Source of the DNA: Ruegeria sp. YS9
GTDB taxonomy: Bacteria > Pseudomonadota > Alphaproteobacteria > Rhodobacterales > Rhodobacteraceae
Direction of reading: 5' to 3'
DNA: 64,000 nucleotides
NCBI RefSeq assembly: GCF_024628725.1
Contig: NZ_CP102410.1
Coordinates: 620,001 to 684,000 of the forward strand
The notes under the pieces were generated by a model that saw nothing but the letters and a program-made list of their open reading frames with translations, was not told the DNA's origin and did no database searches. Positions within the stretch are counted from its first letter, which is position 1. Each line of letters opens with the position of its first letter. The translations under genes and the position numbers were made by a program. Shown in pieces: positions 43,479 to 52,799 of the stretch.

Positions 43479-44542
43479 TCCGACCGGTTCCTTACGTTCA
43501 CGCCATGGGCGCTTATGCGCTGGCTGATCCGAGCGGCGCAGGCACGATTTCACTGGCGCAGAACGAAAGCGCCTTTCCCGCAAGCCCCGCCGCCGTTGCG
43601 GTTGGGCAGGCGGCACTGGCGGATCTGGCCCTTTATCCCGATCCGGAATGGTCCGAAATGCGCTCGGCCATTGCCGAGGTGCACAAGCTTGACCCGGCGC
43701 GCATATTATGTGGCGCAGGCTCTATGGAACTGATTGGCTGTTTGATCCGCGCCTTTGCCGGGCCGGGCGATCAGGTGCTGGGCACACAATATGGCTATGC
43801 CTTTGTTGCCTCGGCTACAGCACAGGCGCAGGCCGAATATGTGATGGCGCCCGAGGTCGATTTGACCGTATCGGTCGACGCGCTTCTGGCCGCTGTCACA
43901 CCTGCCACCCGCATCGTGTTCGTCTGCAATCCAGGCAACCCCACCGGCACGCTGATCCCGAACGACGAAATTGTCCGCCTCCGATCAGATCTGCCCAGCC
44001 ATACTCTGCTGGTGGTGGACCAAGCCTATGCGGAATTTGCCGATGCCACGAACGATCCCGCGCAGATCTTTGCGCTGGTGGATCGGGGCGACACGGTGAT
44101 CACGCGTACATTTTCTAAAGCCTACGGGCTGGCTGGGGCGCGGGCCGGCTGGGGCTGTTTCCCAAGCGAAATCTCGGGCGAGGTCCGCAAGCTTTTGAAT
44201 CCCAACAATATCTCGATTGCCTCGCAGGCAGCGGCGGCGGCGGCGATGCGCGATCAGGCCCATATGCGCAACGTGGTCGCACGGACAGCCGAAATTCGGG
44301 ACCGGTTTGCGCAGGAATGCCGCGAACTGGGCCTGAGGGTGCCGGAAAGCCACACCAATTTCGTGCTGATCCGCTTTGCCTCGACCGCGCAGGCACAACG
44401 CGCCGATACGGCCCTTCGGGCGGAAGGCCTGCTGATGCGCGGCATGAACGGCTATGGTTTGTCGGACTGTTTGCGCGCCACGATCTGTGCGCCCGAGGTG
44501 ATGGACAAGGCCCGCGACGTCTTGAAAGGAACACTGAAATGA
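43475..44542 (+). CDS. class I/II aminotransferase, HisC-like
   Basis: A 355-residue fold-type I PLP aminotransferase resembling histidinol-phosphate aminotransferase. LAQNESAFPASPAAV is near 23-37, GAGSMELIGCLIRAFAGPGD near 77-96, CNPGNPTGTLIPNDE near 151-165 and VVDQAYAEFADA near 181-192. The PLP lysine is Lys215 in TFSKAYGLAGARAGW. The context is not histidine synthesis: it sits between hyuB and an Asp/Glu-racemase-family gene with 4-bp overlaps. It more likely deaminates an amino acid released or consumed by the Hyu enzyme. Specificity cannot be read from sequence. Confidence 0.85.
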   Translation: MIRPVPYVHAMGAYALADPSGAGTISLAQNESAFPASPAAVAVGQAALADLALYPDPEWSEMRSAIAEVHKLDPARILCGAGSMELIGCLIRAFAGPGDQVLGTQYGYAFVASATAQAQAEYVMAPEVDLTVSVDALLAAVTPATRIVFVCNPGNPTGTLIPNDEIVRLRSDLPSHTLLVVDQAYAEFADATNDPAQIFALVDRGDTVITRTFSKAYGLAGARAGWGCFPSEISGEVRKLLNPNNISIASQAAAAAAMRDQAHMRNVVARTAEIRDRFAQECRELGLRVPESHTNFVLIRFASTAQAQRADTALRAEGLLMRGMNGYGLSDCLRATICAPEVMDKARDVLKGTLK

Positions 44543-45276
44543 CCGAGACCCGCACAGCCGCAAAGATCGGTGTTCTGGTGCCCTTCACCAACACCAATCT
44601 GGAACCGGATATGGAGATGCTGCGACCGCCAAACACCACCATCCATTTCCAGCGCATCGGCGGCTATGACGTGGATGAAATTCCCGGCTCGGATCAAATG
44701 GCAGGTTTGGGCGCTTCGGATATCTCCCACGATCTGCGGATGATCTCGGGGGTGCGGCCCGATGTGGTGCTGTACGGCTGCACCTCGGCCACCCTGACCC
44801 ATGGGCCGTCTTTCGACGCTGAGCTGGCGCAACAGATCAAATCGGAATCCGGTGCGCTGTCGCTGACCGCGGCCGGATCATTGATCGCCGCAATCAAAAC
44901 GCTGGAGGCCACAAAGGTCGGCTTTTCCTCGCCCTATCTGGGCGAAATAAACGTACAGGCGATGGATTTCATGGCCCAGAACGGAATCGAGACCGTTCGA
45001 TACGCCGATGTGGGCCGCAAGCTGGGCAATTACGGTCAGGGCGAGCTGACACCGGATGAAGTCTGTGATCTGGCCGGTCAGGCTGATCACCCGCAGGCGC
45101 AGGCCATAGTTCTCAGCTGTACCGACATGCGCGCGGTCGAGGCGATCGACCGGATAGAAGCAACGTTGGGCAAGCCGGTGGTCACCTCGAATCAGGCGAT
45201 GATGTTCTGCCTTATGCGGGCGCTGAACCTGCCGCGTCACGACGCGCTGCCGGGGCGATTGTTCGACCTGCTCTGA
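44539..45276 (+). CDS. maleate isomerase/Asp-Glu racemase superfamily protein
   Basis: A 245-residue enzyme started at the ATG at 44539, overlapping the aminotransferase stop. It has the two-cysteine racemase layout: the first catalytic Cys in VVLYGCTSATLTHGPSF (about 77-93), the second in AIVLSCTDMRAVEAID (about 190-205). KIGVLVPFTNTNLEPDMEML at the N-terminus and GFSSPYLGEINVQAMDF (about 131-147) resemble maleate cis-trans isomerase and arylmalonate decarboxylase. It is not the typical hydantoin racemase sequence. It is the last gene of the hyu run. Isomerase, racemase and decarboxylase activities are all open. Confidence 0.8.
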   Translation: MTETRTAAKIGVLVPFTNTNLEPDMEMLRPPNTTIHFQRIGGYDVDEIPGSDQMAGLGASDISHDLRMISGVRPDVVLYGCTSATLTHGPSFDAELAQQIKSESGALSLTAAGSLIAAIKTLEATKVGFSSPYLGEINVQAMDFMAQNGIETVRYADVGRKLGNYGQGELTPDEVCDLAGQADHPQAQAIVLSCTDMRAVEAIDRIEATLGKPVVTSNQAMMFCLMRALNLPRHDALPGRLFDLL

Positions 45277-45467
45277 CCGGATCAGGGCGCAAGGCGACAG
45301 TGTAAGGGAGCAAACTCACCTCGAACGGATCTTGGATCACCCAGACTTGTTCGCAGCTCCAATTCAACCTGTGCAGCGGGCAGCAAGACCGGCGTCATCG
45401 CCGCCAACAGGATCAAGGGTGTCGACGCGCTGGTCGGAATGCGTTTCAACGGCATCTTCAGCAGGTT

Positions 45468-46823
45468 TTACGGCTGGTCGGCGGGGGCGTAGATCAACGC
45501 GCCAAGGTCTGAGAATTTCGAGCCTGGCGCGCCCAGCCCCAGAACCGCATCACGAATGGCGCCAGCACGGGATGCACCCAGTGATGGCGTCGCAAATTCC
45601 ATGAATTTGTCGATCACTTCTGACTCATCCATTGGTGCCTCGGGTCCGCCGCGTGCGTGTACGTCGCCCGACTCAAGTATCCGCCCATCGGTCAGGGTGA
45701 TGCTGACATCGGCAAACCGGCTTTTGGGGAACCGGTCGGAATGGCGTGCGGCCTCTGCAACCGAGATACGCTCGACGATCGAGGCGACCAGCGGGTCGGC
45801 CAGGCCCGCTCCGGTGATGTTCTCGACCCCGATCCGGCCATGCGCAACCATTGTTGCGACGGCAAATGGCAGCGAATACTGCGCCTTGGACGTATCATCC
45901 GGCATGCCCTGGAAAAGGCAGGCGCTTTCCCGAAACGTGTTTACCTGGATCGCCGCAATTTCCTGGTGCGTCAGGTCGTTTTCACGCATCAGCGCCCGGG
46001 TGGCATCAATTGCCGCATGAGCCCAGCGGCAAATCGGATAGGGTTTCACATATTGATGTTCCATCTGCCAGAAATGGCCCAGATCTTGCCAATGCGGAGC
46101 CACGTCTGCCGCTTCGATGGTGATGGCCGGCGCCCCGGTAAAGCCTTTCTCGGCCAAAACCGCTGAAGAAATGCCAACCAACGCGCCCCAGCCCGAACCA
46201 TCATGCAGCATGGTGGGATTGGCGATCTCGCGCATCATCTGGCTGCGTGGACCGTGATATTCGGCGATCCCCATGGCCTGCCGCATCTGTTCGGCCGTCA
46301 AACCGCGCAAGCGCGCCGCCACGGCCACCACGCCAAGCGCGTTCCAAGCTCCGGATGTGTGATAATCGCTGACAGTGTCATGCAAAGAAATTCCCGCGCA
46401 TCCCGCGACCTCGTATCCGATGATCACCGCCGCCAGCGCTTCGGGGCCTGAAAAATCTTGAACGGTTTCAGCCAGTGCCGCCAGTGCAGGAACAACGACA
46501 ACCCCGATGTGGCCTTTGGTCGGATTGTATCCATCATGGCCGTCCAGATTGTCGGTCTGCGTGGCTGCTGCATAGGCCGCGCCCGCGACGCTGACGCGAC
46601 GGCCGTCGAAAAGCATGCGCGCGCTCAGCCCCGGGTCACCCGTGCCAAACAGCGCTACCGCACTCTCGCGCGCAATCCGCCCGGCTTGCATCGGCCCCGA
46701 TCCTATGGTGATCCCCAGCGTATCCAGCAGCATCAACGCCGCTGCCTTGCGCGCGGTGTCGGGAAAATCCTGCGCGGCACGCTTCAACGCAAAATCTGCA
46801 ACGGTCTGAAAGGTATCTGTCAC
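45468..46823 (-). CDS. MmgE/PrpD family protein
   Basis: A 451-residue protein of the MmgE/PrpD family (2-methylcitrate dehydratase and relatives). It starts with GTG (MTDTFQTVADFALKRAAQDFPD). Characteristic parts are DNLDGHDGYNPTKGHIGVVVVPALAALAE (about 92-120), YEVAGCAGISLHDTVSDYHTSGAWNALG (about 138-165) and KPYPICRWAHAAIDATRAL (about 260-278). The family includes dehydratases and cis-aconitate decarboxylase-like enzymes. No prpB/prpC neighbours are present, so propionate metabolism is unlikely. It converges on the hyu operon and is divergent from a LysR gene. It may act on the same unknown dicarboxylate. Confidence 0.87.
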   Translation of the reverse strand: MTDTFQTVADFALKRAAQDFPDTARKAAALMLLDTLGITIGSGPMQAGRIARESAVALFGTGDPGLSARMLFDGRRVSVAGAAYAAATQTDNLDGHDGYNPTKGHIGVVVVPALAALAETVQDFSGPEALAAVIIGYEVAGCAGISLHDTVSDYHTSGAWNALGVVAVAARLRGLTAEQMRQAMGIAEYHGPRSQMMREIANPTMLHDGSGWGALVGISSAVLAEKGFTGAPAITIEAADVAPHWQDLGHFWQMEHQYVKPYPICRWAHAAIDATRALMRENDLTHQEIAAIQVNTFRESACLFQGMPDDTSKAQYSLPFAVATMVAHGRIGVENITGAGLADPLVASIVERISVAEAARHSDRFPKSRFADVSITLTDGRILESGDVHARGGPEAPMDESEVIDKFMEFATPSLGASRAGAIRDAVLGLGAPGSKFSDLGALIYAPADQP

Positions 46824-47052
46824 GGTGTCCAGTCGAGGTTTATCTTTCGGGTTCCGGTTACAGGAAAAAGCCTATGTGAGTTTGCGCAAAGCGGCACGAA
46901 AACAATCATGGGGCAATGGCCCCGGATTATTTGTGACTATGACCAGATCACATTTCGAGTCAGAACCATTCTTGTGAGTCGCTCATGGGCAAGACAGCAA
47001 GCCCTGGGCTTTTTAGTTCTTTGCGATGTGCCCTGCCTGAGAAACGTCCGTC

Positions 47053-47940
47053 ATGATGAATCTTCCACACCTGACCTTTCTGCGTTCGTTTGAAGCGGCG
47101 GCTCGGCACCTGAGCTTCACCGCTGCGGCCGAAGAGTTGAACTGCACCCAATCTGCCGTCAGCAATCATGTCCGCTCGTTGGAAGAGTTTTTGCAGCGCC
47201 CCCTGTTCGTGCGCCATCCCCGGTCCCTGTCGCTGACAGATGTAGGAGAGGCCTATCTGCCGTCAGTGCGCCATGCCCTACAGGAAATCAACGCCGCCAC
47301 CCAATCGGTCATCGTGCGGTCGCATACCCGCAAGGTGGTGGTATCCTGCCCGGTCAGTCTGGCCGAGAATTGGTTGCCGGATGTGATCCGTGGTTTCAAC
47401 GCGGTGCATCCCGACATAGATCTGACGGTTCATGGCACTGTCTGGGCTGATGTCGAACCAAATGTTTCGGATATCTCGCTGACGATCAACCATGTCGACG
47501 ATGTGTCGCCAGACGCCCAACGTTTGTGGGTCGAAAAGCTGGCCTTGGTCTGTGCGCCCGGTTTTCTGGTCGAAGGCGCGCCGCTGACCGACCCCAAGCA
47601 ATTGCAGAATGCACCGCTGATCCATATCCTGGGCCGCCCCTCCTATTGGGAGCACGCGGCGCGGCATTTCGGGTTGTCCGACCTGAGCCAGAAGGGCGGG
47701 TTGCGGACGAATGTCTCGAATCTGGCAATGGAAATGGCAGCCAAGTCACTGGGATGCGTCGCCCTGCCCCGGTCGCTGGCCCGGTCCTATGTCGAGCGGG
47801 GGCTGCTGATCGAGCCGTTCCGTTTTGATCTGAACTGCCCCTGGACCTATTTCATGCGTCTCAAGGAAAAACCCGTTTCGCCACCGGTCCGGCTGTTTCA
47901 GAACTGGCTGTTGCAAGCCGCCGCTGAAATGGACGGCTGA
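47053..47940 (+). CDS. LysR-family regulator (GcvA-like)
   Basis: A 295-residue LysR protein with the GcvA-subfamily look: LPHLTFLRSFEAAARHLSFTAAAEELNCTQSAVSNHVRSLEEFLQRPLFVRH (about 4-55), LTDVGEAYLPSVRHAL, and a shortened effector domain ending near 290. It is divergent from the MmgE/PrpD gene across 229 bp, so it probably regulates that gene and possibly the hyu run. Two ATG codons at 47053 and 47056 compete for the start. Inducer unknown. Confidence 0.88.
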   Translation: MMNLPHLTFLRSFEAAARHLSFTAAAEELNCTQSAVSNHVRSLEEFLQRPLFVRHPRSLSLTDVGEAYLPSVRHALQEINAATQSVIVRSHTRKVVVSCPVSLAENWLPDVIRGFNAVHPDIDLTVHGTVWADVEPNVSDISLTINHVDDVSPDAQRLWVEKLALVCAPGFLVEGAPLTDPKQLQNAPLIHILGRPSYWEHAARHFGLSDLSQKGGLRTNVSNLAMEMAAKSLGCVALPRSLARSYVERGLLIEPFRFDLNCPWTYFMRLKEKPVSPPVRLFQNWLLQAAAEMDG

Positions 47941-48323
47941 TCGACCGGTGATTTGCCGGGCCATGTCACGCGGCCCCTTTTTTCCCTTACGCCAGCATGT
48001 CGGTGGCGAGAACACGCGATCATCCCGCGCCTCCTCAGTACTAAAAAACGAAAGCGGCGGCAGGGGCTGTTCCAGCCATCAACGGCACACTCTGTTCAAT
48101 CGAATTTCGACACCAACCGGTTCTTCGTGGTCCTCGGCTCCACTGAACAAAGCGGACATGATCGCGATTTCGAAGGGCTTAACACCGTCTGCGTTCTTAT
48201 TGCCTCAAAATCCGCAAGAATCTATGGGATGCATCACGCAAATGCTGGCAGCCATTGAAACCGGCGTCAGTTTCTTTGATTGTGCCCACGCCGTCCGTGG
48301 TAATTGGTAAGAAGGATTTTTGG
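47941..48323. other. 383-bp gap upstream of UDP-glucose dehydrogenase
   Basis: No gene is supported here. CACGCGGCCCCTTTTTTCCC near 47968-47987 contains a T run but no clean stem before it, so it is only a weak end for the LysR transcript. The remainder should carry the promoter of the dehydrogenase gene. Short plus-strand frames cross the region without ribosome sites or recognisable content. Confidence 0.35.
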
Positions 48324-49628
48324 ATGCGTATTGCAATGATCGGTACCGGTTATGTCGGCTTGGTGTCCGGTGTGTGCTTTTCGGACTTCGGTCATGACGT
48401 GATTTGCGTCGACAAGGCTGAGCAAAAGATCGACATGCTCAAGGCCGGAGACGTGCCGATCTATGAGCCGGGCCTGGATGTGCTGATGGCAAAAAACGTT
48501 GCTGCCGGTCGCCTGAGTTTTTCAACCGATCTGAAGACGGCAGTTGATGGTGCCGATGCGGTTTTCATCGCGGTCGGAACCCCGACCCGGCGAGGGGACG
48601 GCCACGCGGATTTGACCTATGTGATGGCGGCGGCAGAGGAAATCGCCCAGGCCATAACCGGATACACGGTCATCGTCACCAAATCGACCGTGCCGGTGGG
48701 AACAAACAGAAAAGTTCAGGAGGTCGTTGCCGCTGCCAACCCCACAGCCGAATTCGACGTCGCCTCGAACCCTGAATTTCTGCGCGAAGGCGCTGCGATC
48801 GATGACTTCATGCGCCCCGATCGCGTCGTGGTGGGTGTGGAAAACGATCGCGCCGCCGAAGTGATGGCCGAGATTTACCGACCGCTTTATCTGCGTGACT
48901 TCCCGATCCTGACCACCGATCTGGAAAGCGCCGAGATGATCAAATACGCCGCCAACGCGTTTCTGGCGACCAAGATCACCTTCATCAATGAAATCGCAGG
49001 CCTGTGTGAAAAGGTCGGCGCGGATGTCAAAGAAGTTTCACGCGGCATCGGTCTGGACGGGCGAATTGGCAACAAATTCCTGCACGCGGGGCCGGGCTAC
49101 GGTGGCTCTTGTTTTCCCAAGGATACCGCCGCGCTGGCGCGGATCGGGCAGGATCATGCCTATCCGATGCAGATCACGGAAACCGTCATTCGGGTGAATG
49201 ACGAGGTCAAGAAGCGGATGATCGAGAAAATCCGCGACGCCTGCGACGACCGCCTCAATGGCAAGACGGTGGCGGTTCTCGGTGTCACCTTCAAACCCAA
49301 CACGGACGACATGCGCGACGCGCCATCACTGTCCATCATTCCCGCCTTGATCGGCGGAGGAGCCAAAGTGCGCGTCGTCGATCCGCAGGGCAAAGCGGAA
49401 GGCGATGCACTGTTGCCGGGAGTCGAATGGTGCGACGACCCCTATGCAGCGGTTCAAGGGGCTGACGTTGTGGTGTTGCTGACAGAGTGGAACGAGTTCC
49501 GCGCGTTGAACCTGACCGAGCTGGCCGGTTCCATGAACTCTGCCCGAATGGTAGATCTGCGCAATATCTATTCAAAGTCACAGGCGCTGAAATCCGGCTT
49601 TGAAACCTATGTCGGTGTTGGACGCTGA
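48324..49628 (+). CDS. UDP-glucose 6-dehydrogenase
   Basis: A 434-residue UDP-glucose/GDP-mannose dehydrogenase oxidising UDP-glucose to UDP-glucuronate for polysaccharide synthesis. The Rossmann motif MRIAMIGTGYVGLVSGVCFSD is at 1-21, VGTPTRRGDGHADLTYV near 87-103, ASNPEFLREGAAIDDFMRPDR near 150-170, and the catalytic Cys263 is in GYGGSCFPKDTAAL. VAVLGVTFKPNTDDMRDAPS is near 314-333. The ATG at 48324 follows GTAAGAAGGAT; an upstream ATG in frame is unlikely. It stands alone, not in a polysaccharide cluster. Confidence 0.94.
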   Translation: MRIAMIGTGYVGLVSGVCFSDFGHDVICVDKAEQKIDMLKAGDVPIYEPGLDVLMAKNVAAGRLSFSTDLKTAVDGADAVFIAVGTPTRRGDGHADLTYVMAAAEEIAQAITGYTVIVTKSTVPVGTNRKVQEVVAAANPTAEFDVASNPEFLREGAAIDDFMRPDRVVVGVENDRAAEVMAEIYRPLYLRDFPILTTDLESAEMIKYAANAFLATKITFINEIAGLCEKVGADVKEVSRGIGLDGRIGNKFLHAGPGYGGSCFPKDTAALARIGQDHAYPMQITETVIRVNDEVKKRMIEKIRDACDDRLNGKTVAVLGVTFKPNTDDMRDAPSLSIIPALIGGGAKVRVVDPQGKAEGDALLPGVEWCDDPYAAVQGADVVVLLTEWNEFRALNLTELAGSMNSARMVDLRNIYSKSQALKSGFETYVGVGR

Positions 49629-49660
49629 ACGCACACCACCTGTTGGATCAAACGCACCCA

Positions 49661-49680
49661 CCGGACCCGCTTGGGTCCGG
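49661..49680. terminator. perfect stem-loop between convergent genes
   Basis: CCGGACCC-GCTT-GGGTCCGG is a perfect 8-bp stem with a 4-base loop, 33 bp after the dehydrogenase stop and 20 bp from the end of the convergent gene. No U tract follows on either strand. Position and symmetry suggest a shared 3'-end structure. Confidence 0.5.
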
Positions 49681-49700
49681 CAGGGATCTGCCTTCCCGGG

Positions 49701-50702
49701 CTATTCGGTGGCCCAGATCTTGCGGCGGCGTTCCTTGACCATGTCATTGCCTTCATCGGTGCCGTCGTGGAATGTGTTGAACCATTCATCCCAAGGGGTT
49801 TCCCAAGTGCCGTAGTTGCAGTCGAAAAACCGATGGTGCAGCTGATGAAAGAAATCCCCGACCTGAAACTTGGCCTTGTTGCCGAACTTCACATGCTCGA
49901 ACCCGGCATGAGAGGTCGGAGCGCCGATGCCGTGATGGAACAGCAGGAAAACGGCGTGGATCGGATGCGACGGCAGCAGAAAAAAGATCATCGTATCGAA
50001 CATCAGGAAAAAGCTCTCGACCGGATGCATCGCAAGCCCCGACCAAGGGCCGGTGTTGATGTTGCGGTGATGCCAAGCGTGGACTTTTGTATAAAGCACA
50101 CCCACGTGCAGCAGCCTGTGCAACCAGTAGAAATGGAACCCGGCCCAGATCGGCACAAGGACGGTCATGGCGATGAACCAGATCGGGTTGCCGTCTAACG
50201 TGATCATCGTGATCCAGCCATTGGCATAGGAATACAGGATCAGACATTCCCAGAACGTCCAGAAGGTCAATGCCGGGCCCAAGGTCCAGAACATGTTGTC
50301 CCAGACCTGATTTTTGAATGTGAACACCTTGGCGCCCTTCATCATCGGGCGCATGTCATAGCGGTATTCGTCCTGCTGCGTGCGGAACCTCCAAAGGGCC
50401 AGGTGCAAACCGCCTGCGACCACCATCAGGATACAGAAATTGCGGAACCAGATTTCCGCAACCCAATCCCAGCCGAAGGTCTCGATCCTGCTCAAAGAAG
50501 GCGTCAGATAGGTCCAGGTGATGACCGCAAAGACCAGCAGCAGCGCCCGCAATGCAAGCGGATTCCAGCTTTGCAGCAGGTATTTCAACGCGGCCAGAGG
50601 TTTCATCGGCCAATCCCAATAGGGCGCGGTCTGAATCGGCAGCTGAGGCGTGTAATTCCAGATCTTGCGCTTGGCTCGTGGCGGCAGGGCGGGGTCTGAC
50701 AT
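49701..50702 (-). CDS. sterol desaturase/fatty acid hydroxylase family membrane protein
   Basis: A 333-residue membrane protein of the di-iron fatty acid hydroxylase superfamily. About five hydrophobic segments are visible (for example near 46-66, 84-104 and 140-185). The histidine boxes are HFYWLHRLLHVG (about 188-199), HAWHHRNINTGPW (about 206-218) and FHQLHHRFFDCNYG (about 285-298), which bind the two irons. The substrate is unknown; relatives act on sterols, carotenoids, sphingolipids or ornithine lipids. It is divergent from a LysR gene 107 bp away, which may control it. Confidence 0.88.
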   Translation of the reverse strand: MSDPALPPRAKRKIWNYTPQLPIQTAPYWDWPMKPLAALKYLLQSWNPLALRALLLVFAVITWTYLTPSLSRIETFGWDWVAEIWFRNFCILMVVAGGLHLALWRFRTQQDEYRYDMRPMMKGAKVFTFKNQVWDNMFWTLGPALTFWTFWECLILYSYANGWITMITLDGNPIWFIAMTVLVPIWAGFHFYWLHRLLHVGVLYTKVHAWHHRNINTGPWSGLAMHPVESFFLMFDTMIFFLLPSHPIHAVFLLFHHGIGAPTSHAGFEHVKFGNKAKFQVGDFFHQLHHRFFDCNYGTWETPWDEWFNTFHDGTDEGNDMVKERRRKIWATE

Positions 50703-50809
50703 AGAAGGCTCATTTCATCTGTTCACTGATCACAAGCCTAAGGCCGGGGATCAAAAGCTCAGACCTAATTGTCTTGCCGGTGAGGCTAAGTTCTGCTTAG
50801 CCTGTCGGA

Positions 50810-51700
50810 ATGAACACCCGCGTCCCTTCCCTCAACTGGCTGCGCGTATTCGAGGCTGCGGCCCGCACCGAAAGTTTTGCCCGCGCCGCGACCCAGTTGA
50901 ACATGACGCCGGCCGCCGTCAGCCAGCAGGTCAAGGCGCTGGAGACAAGACTGGGCACACCCTTGTTTCACCGTCACGCGCATGCGGTCACTTTGACCGA
51001 GACCGGGCGCGCCTATCTGCCGTCGGTGCAGCAATCCTTGCTCATGCTGGAAACGGCAACCGCCGGACTGTTCGGTGAAACCCGCGAGCAAAGGCTTTAC
51101 GTGCAGTCGGTGCTGCTGTTTGCGCATGGCATTCTGGCCGGGGGTGTTCCCGGTTTTCAGGCGGCGCATCCTCAGATCAACCTTTCGCTTTCGACCGGCA
51201 ATGTCATGTCGGATTTTGCCAATCGGTTCACTGACCTTCAGATCGTGTTCGGAAACCCCGCGCTGTTCGGCTCGGAAAGTGACGAGTTGATGCGCGAACA
51301 TCTCTATCCCATTGCCCCACCCGAGATTGCTGCCCGGATCGAGACGGCAAAGGACTTGTTCGACTTCACCTTGATCGAAGTTTCGACCCATCGGGCAAGC
51401 TGGCCGCATTGGTTCGAACACCAGCGGCTGCCAGCAGGCCAGGCACGGTATTTTTTTGCCGACAATTCGGTGATGGCGGCCGAGCTCTGCGCCAGCGGAT
51501 GCGGCATTGCCTTGGCGCGCGCGCCCGCGTCAGATCGCATTATGAAACTGTCGGGTTTGGTCGCCTGCCTGCCGGACTTCTCCTGCCCGGGGCAGGAAGC
51601 CTATCATCTGGTCTATCCCTCCCGCACGGCGCTGCGCCCGGCCGCGCGTACGTTTCGCGATTGGCTGATCGATTACAGCGCCGCCGTCCAGACGCGGTAA
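50810..51700 (+). CDS. LysR-family regulator (GcvA-like)
   Basis: A 296-residue LysR protein of GcvA type: VPSLNWLRVFEAAARTESFARAATQLNMTPAAVSQQVKALETRLGTPLFHRHAHAVTLTETGRAYLPSVQ fills the first 72 residues. The effector domain ends near 290. Divergent from the sterol-desaturase-family gene, its probable target. Its 3' end overlaps the next, convergent gene by 28 bp. The start ATG at 50810 follows a weak site (GTCGGA). Confidence 0.88.
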   Translation: MNTRVPSLNWLRVFEAAARTESFARAATQLNMTPAAVSQQVKALETRLGTPLFHRHAHAVTLTETGRAYLPSVQQSLLMLETATAGLFGETREQRLYVQSVLLFAHGILAGGVPGFQAAHPQINLSLSTGNVMSDFANRFTDLQIVFGNPALFGSESDELMREHLYPIAPPEIAARIETAKDLFDFTLIEVSTHRASWPHWFEHQRLPAGQARYFFADNSVMAAELCASGCGIALARAPASDRIMKLSGLVACLPDFSCPGQEAYHLVYPSRTALRPAARTFRDWLIDYSAAVQTR

Positions 51701-52761
51701 CGCCCCTGCCCGGTGACCTCGCGAACCAGACCCCGCTGCGCGAACAGGTCGAAATTGCGCTGTACCGCCGCGCGGGAAGCCTTGGTCAGGTCTTCTGCCA
51801 AGGGGGCGGATACCATGGGCCAGGCCGTCAATGCACTGATCAGGCGCGGTGGGGTGCGGCCGCTCAGATCCTGCGTGACGTCTTTGGCTTTCGCCTCCCA
51901 CGCGCTGATCCGGTCCAGGTGCAACAACGCCGCAAGGGCAGCCTGTCCTGCGCCGCCGATCCATGCGCTCAGTTTTTCCGCCGGATCCCCCGAGCCGCGC
52001 AGCGCACGCGGCCCGGACAAGGCCAAGGGCATGAACTGCGCACCGCCACGCCCCATGGAGGCCGCATGCCGCGCGGCTATGACGGCTGCTTCCGTGTCCT
52101 GCCCGATGCCTTGTGACACCGCCCGCCACGCGTGAAACGCAATTGCCGACTGCGTCACGGGATGCAACCCTTCGGCGTTTTGCATGACCTCGGCCAGATC
52201 AATGATGGATTCCGGGGTCGCGTCGGCCCCCTGAGCCAGTCGGTCGAGAAACGCGGTCAGCCCCCGTTCCCAACCGCCGGCAGCAGGCGGCGCGCCCGAA
52301 CTCAGGCGTCGCACGGCCCATCCGGCCCGGAACAGGGCCTGCACGTCATCATGAGTCGCGCCGATCCGCAAACCGGTCCACAAAGCCAATCGATCCACGC
52401 TGATCCGGTCTCCGGTCCACCACCCCAGATCGGACGTCTCCATCAATGCCAAGCGATGCGTCCAGCCTTCGGGGCCCGCTCGCAACCGTTCATCCAGCGC
52501 GCCAAAAGTCAGGGCCAGATCCGCAAGTTCCGCAGAAAGGTCGGACTGCGCGGCCCGCCAATCGCGCGGGTCGAACAGCAGGCGCTGTTCGCGTCGCGGC
52601 CCGGGCAGGAAGAAACCCTCGTCTTCCTCGACTTCATCCGGCGGCAAGAACCACAGGTCATCCTCTTCGGACGGATCGCCGTCATAGATGCTGGCGGGGC
52701 CAAGATCTTCGGCCTCGTCTTCAGGAAGGGGCAAGGGTTTCTTCGACGTCATACCCCGCAT
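51673..52761 (-). CDS. DUF1612/RHE_PE00001-like protein with putative HTH
   Basis: A 362-residue cytoplasmic protein. I tentatively place it near the DUF1612/RHE_PE00001 family of rhizobia and roseobacters, because of LTFGALDERLRAGPEGWTHRLALMETSDLGWWTGD (about 88-122) and ALFRAGWAVRRLSS (about 142-155). The N-terminus is strongly acidic (EDEAEDLGP, DEVEEDEGFFLPG). The C-terminal 60 residues look like a winged helix (PLAEDLTKASRAAVQRNFDLFAQRGLVREVTGQGRYRVWTAAL), so DNA binding is possible. ATG codons at 52761 and 52752 compete. It converges with a LysR gene (28-bp overlap). The function is unknown. Confidence 0.65.
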   Translation of the reverse strand: MRGMTSKKPLPLPEDEAEDLGPASIYDGDPSEEDDLWFLPPDEVEEDEGFFLPGPRREQRLLFDPRDWRAAQSDLSAELADLALTFGALDERLRAGPEGWTHRLALMETSDLGWWTGDRISVDRLALWTGLRIGATHDDVQALFRAGWAVRRLSSGAPPAAGGWERGLTAFLDRLAQGADATPESIIDLAEVMQNAEGLHPVTQSAIAFHAWRAVSQGIGQDTEAAVIAARHAASMGRGGAQFMPLALSGPRALRGSGDPAEKLSAWIGGAGQAALAALLHLDRISAWEAKAKDVTQDLSGRTPPRLISALTAWPMVSAPLAEDLTKASRAAVQRNFDLFAQRGLVREVTGQGRYRVWTAAL

Positions 52762-52799
52762 TCTTCGGGCATTCCCGTTGGTTCACAAGGGGTATTCCG

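Noticed and set aside
43475..44542. Calling the aminotransferase hisC
   Set aside because: Sequence is HisC-like but it lies in the hyu run with no histidine-synthesis neighbours, so the specific symbol is not justified.
45468..46823. Calling the MmgE/PrpD gene prpD (2-methylcitrate dehydratase)
   Set aside because: No prpB, prpC or propionate genes are nearby and the family is functionally mixed.
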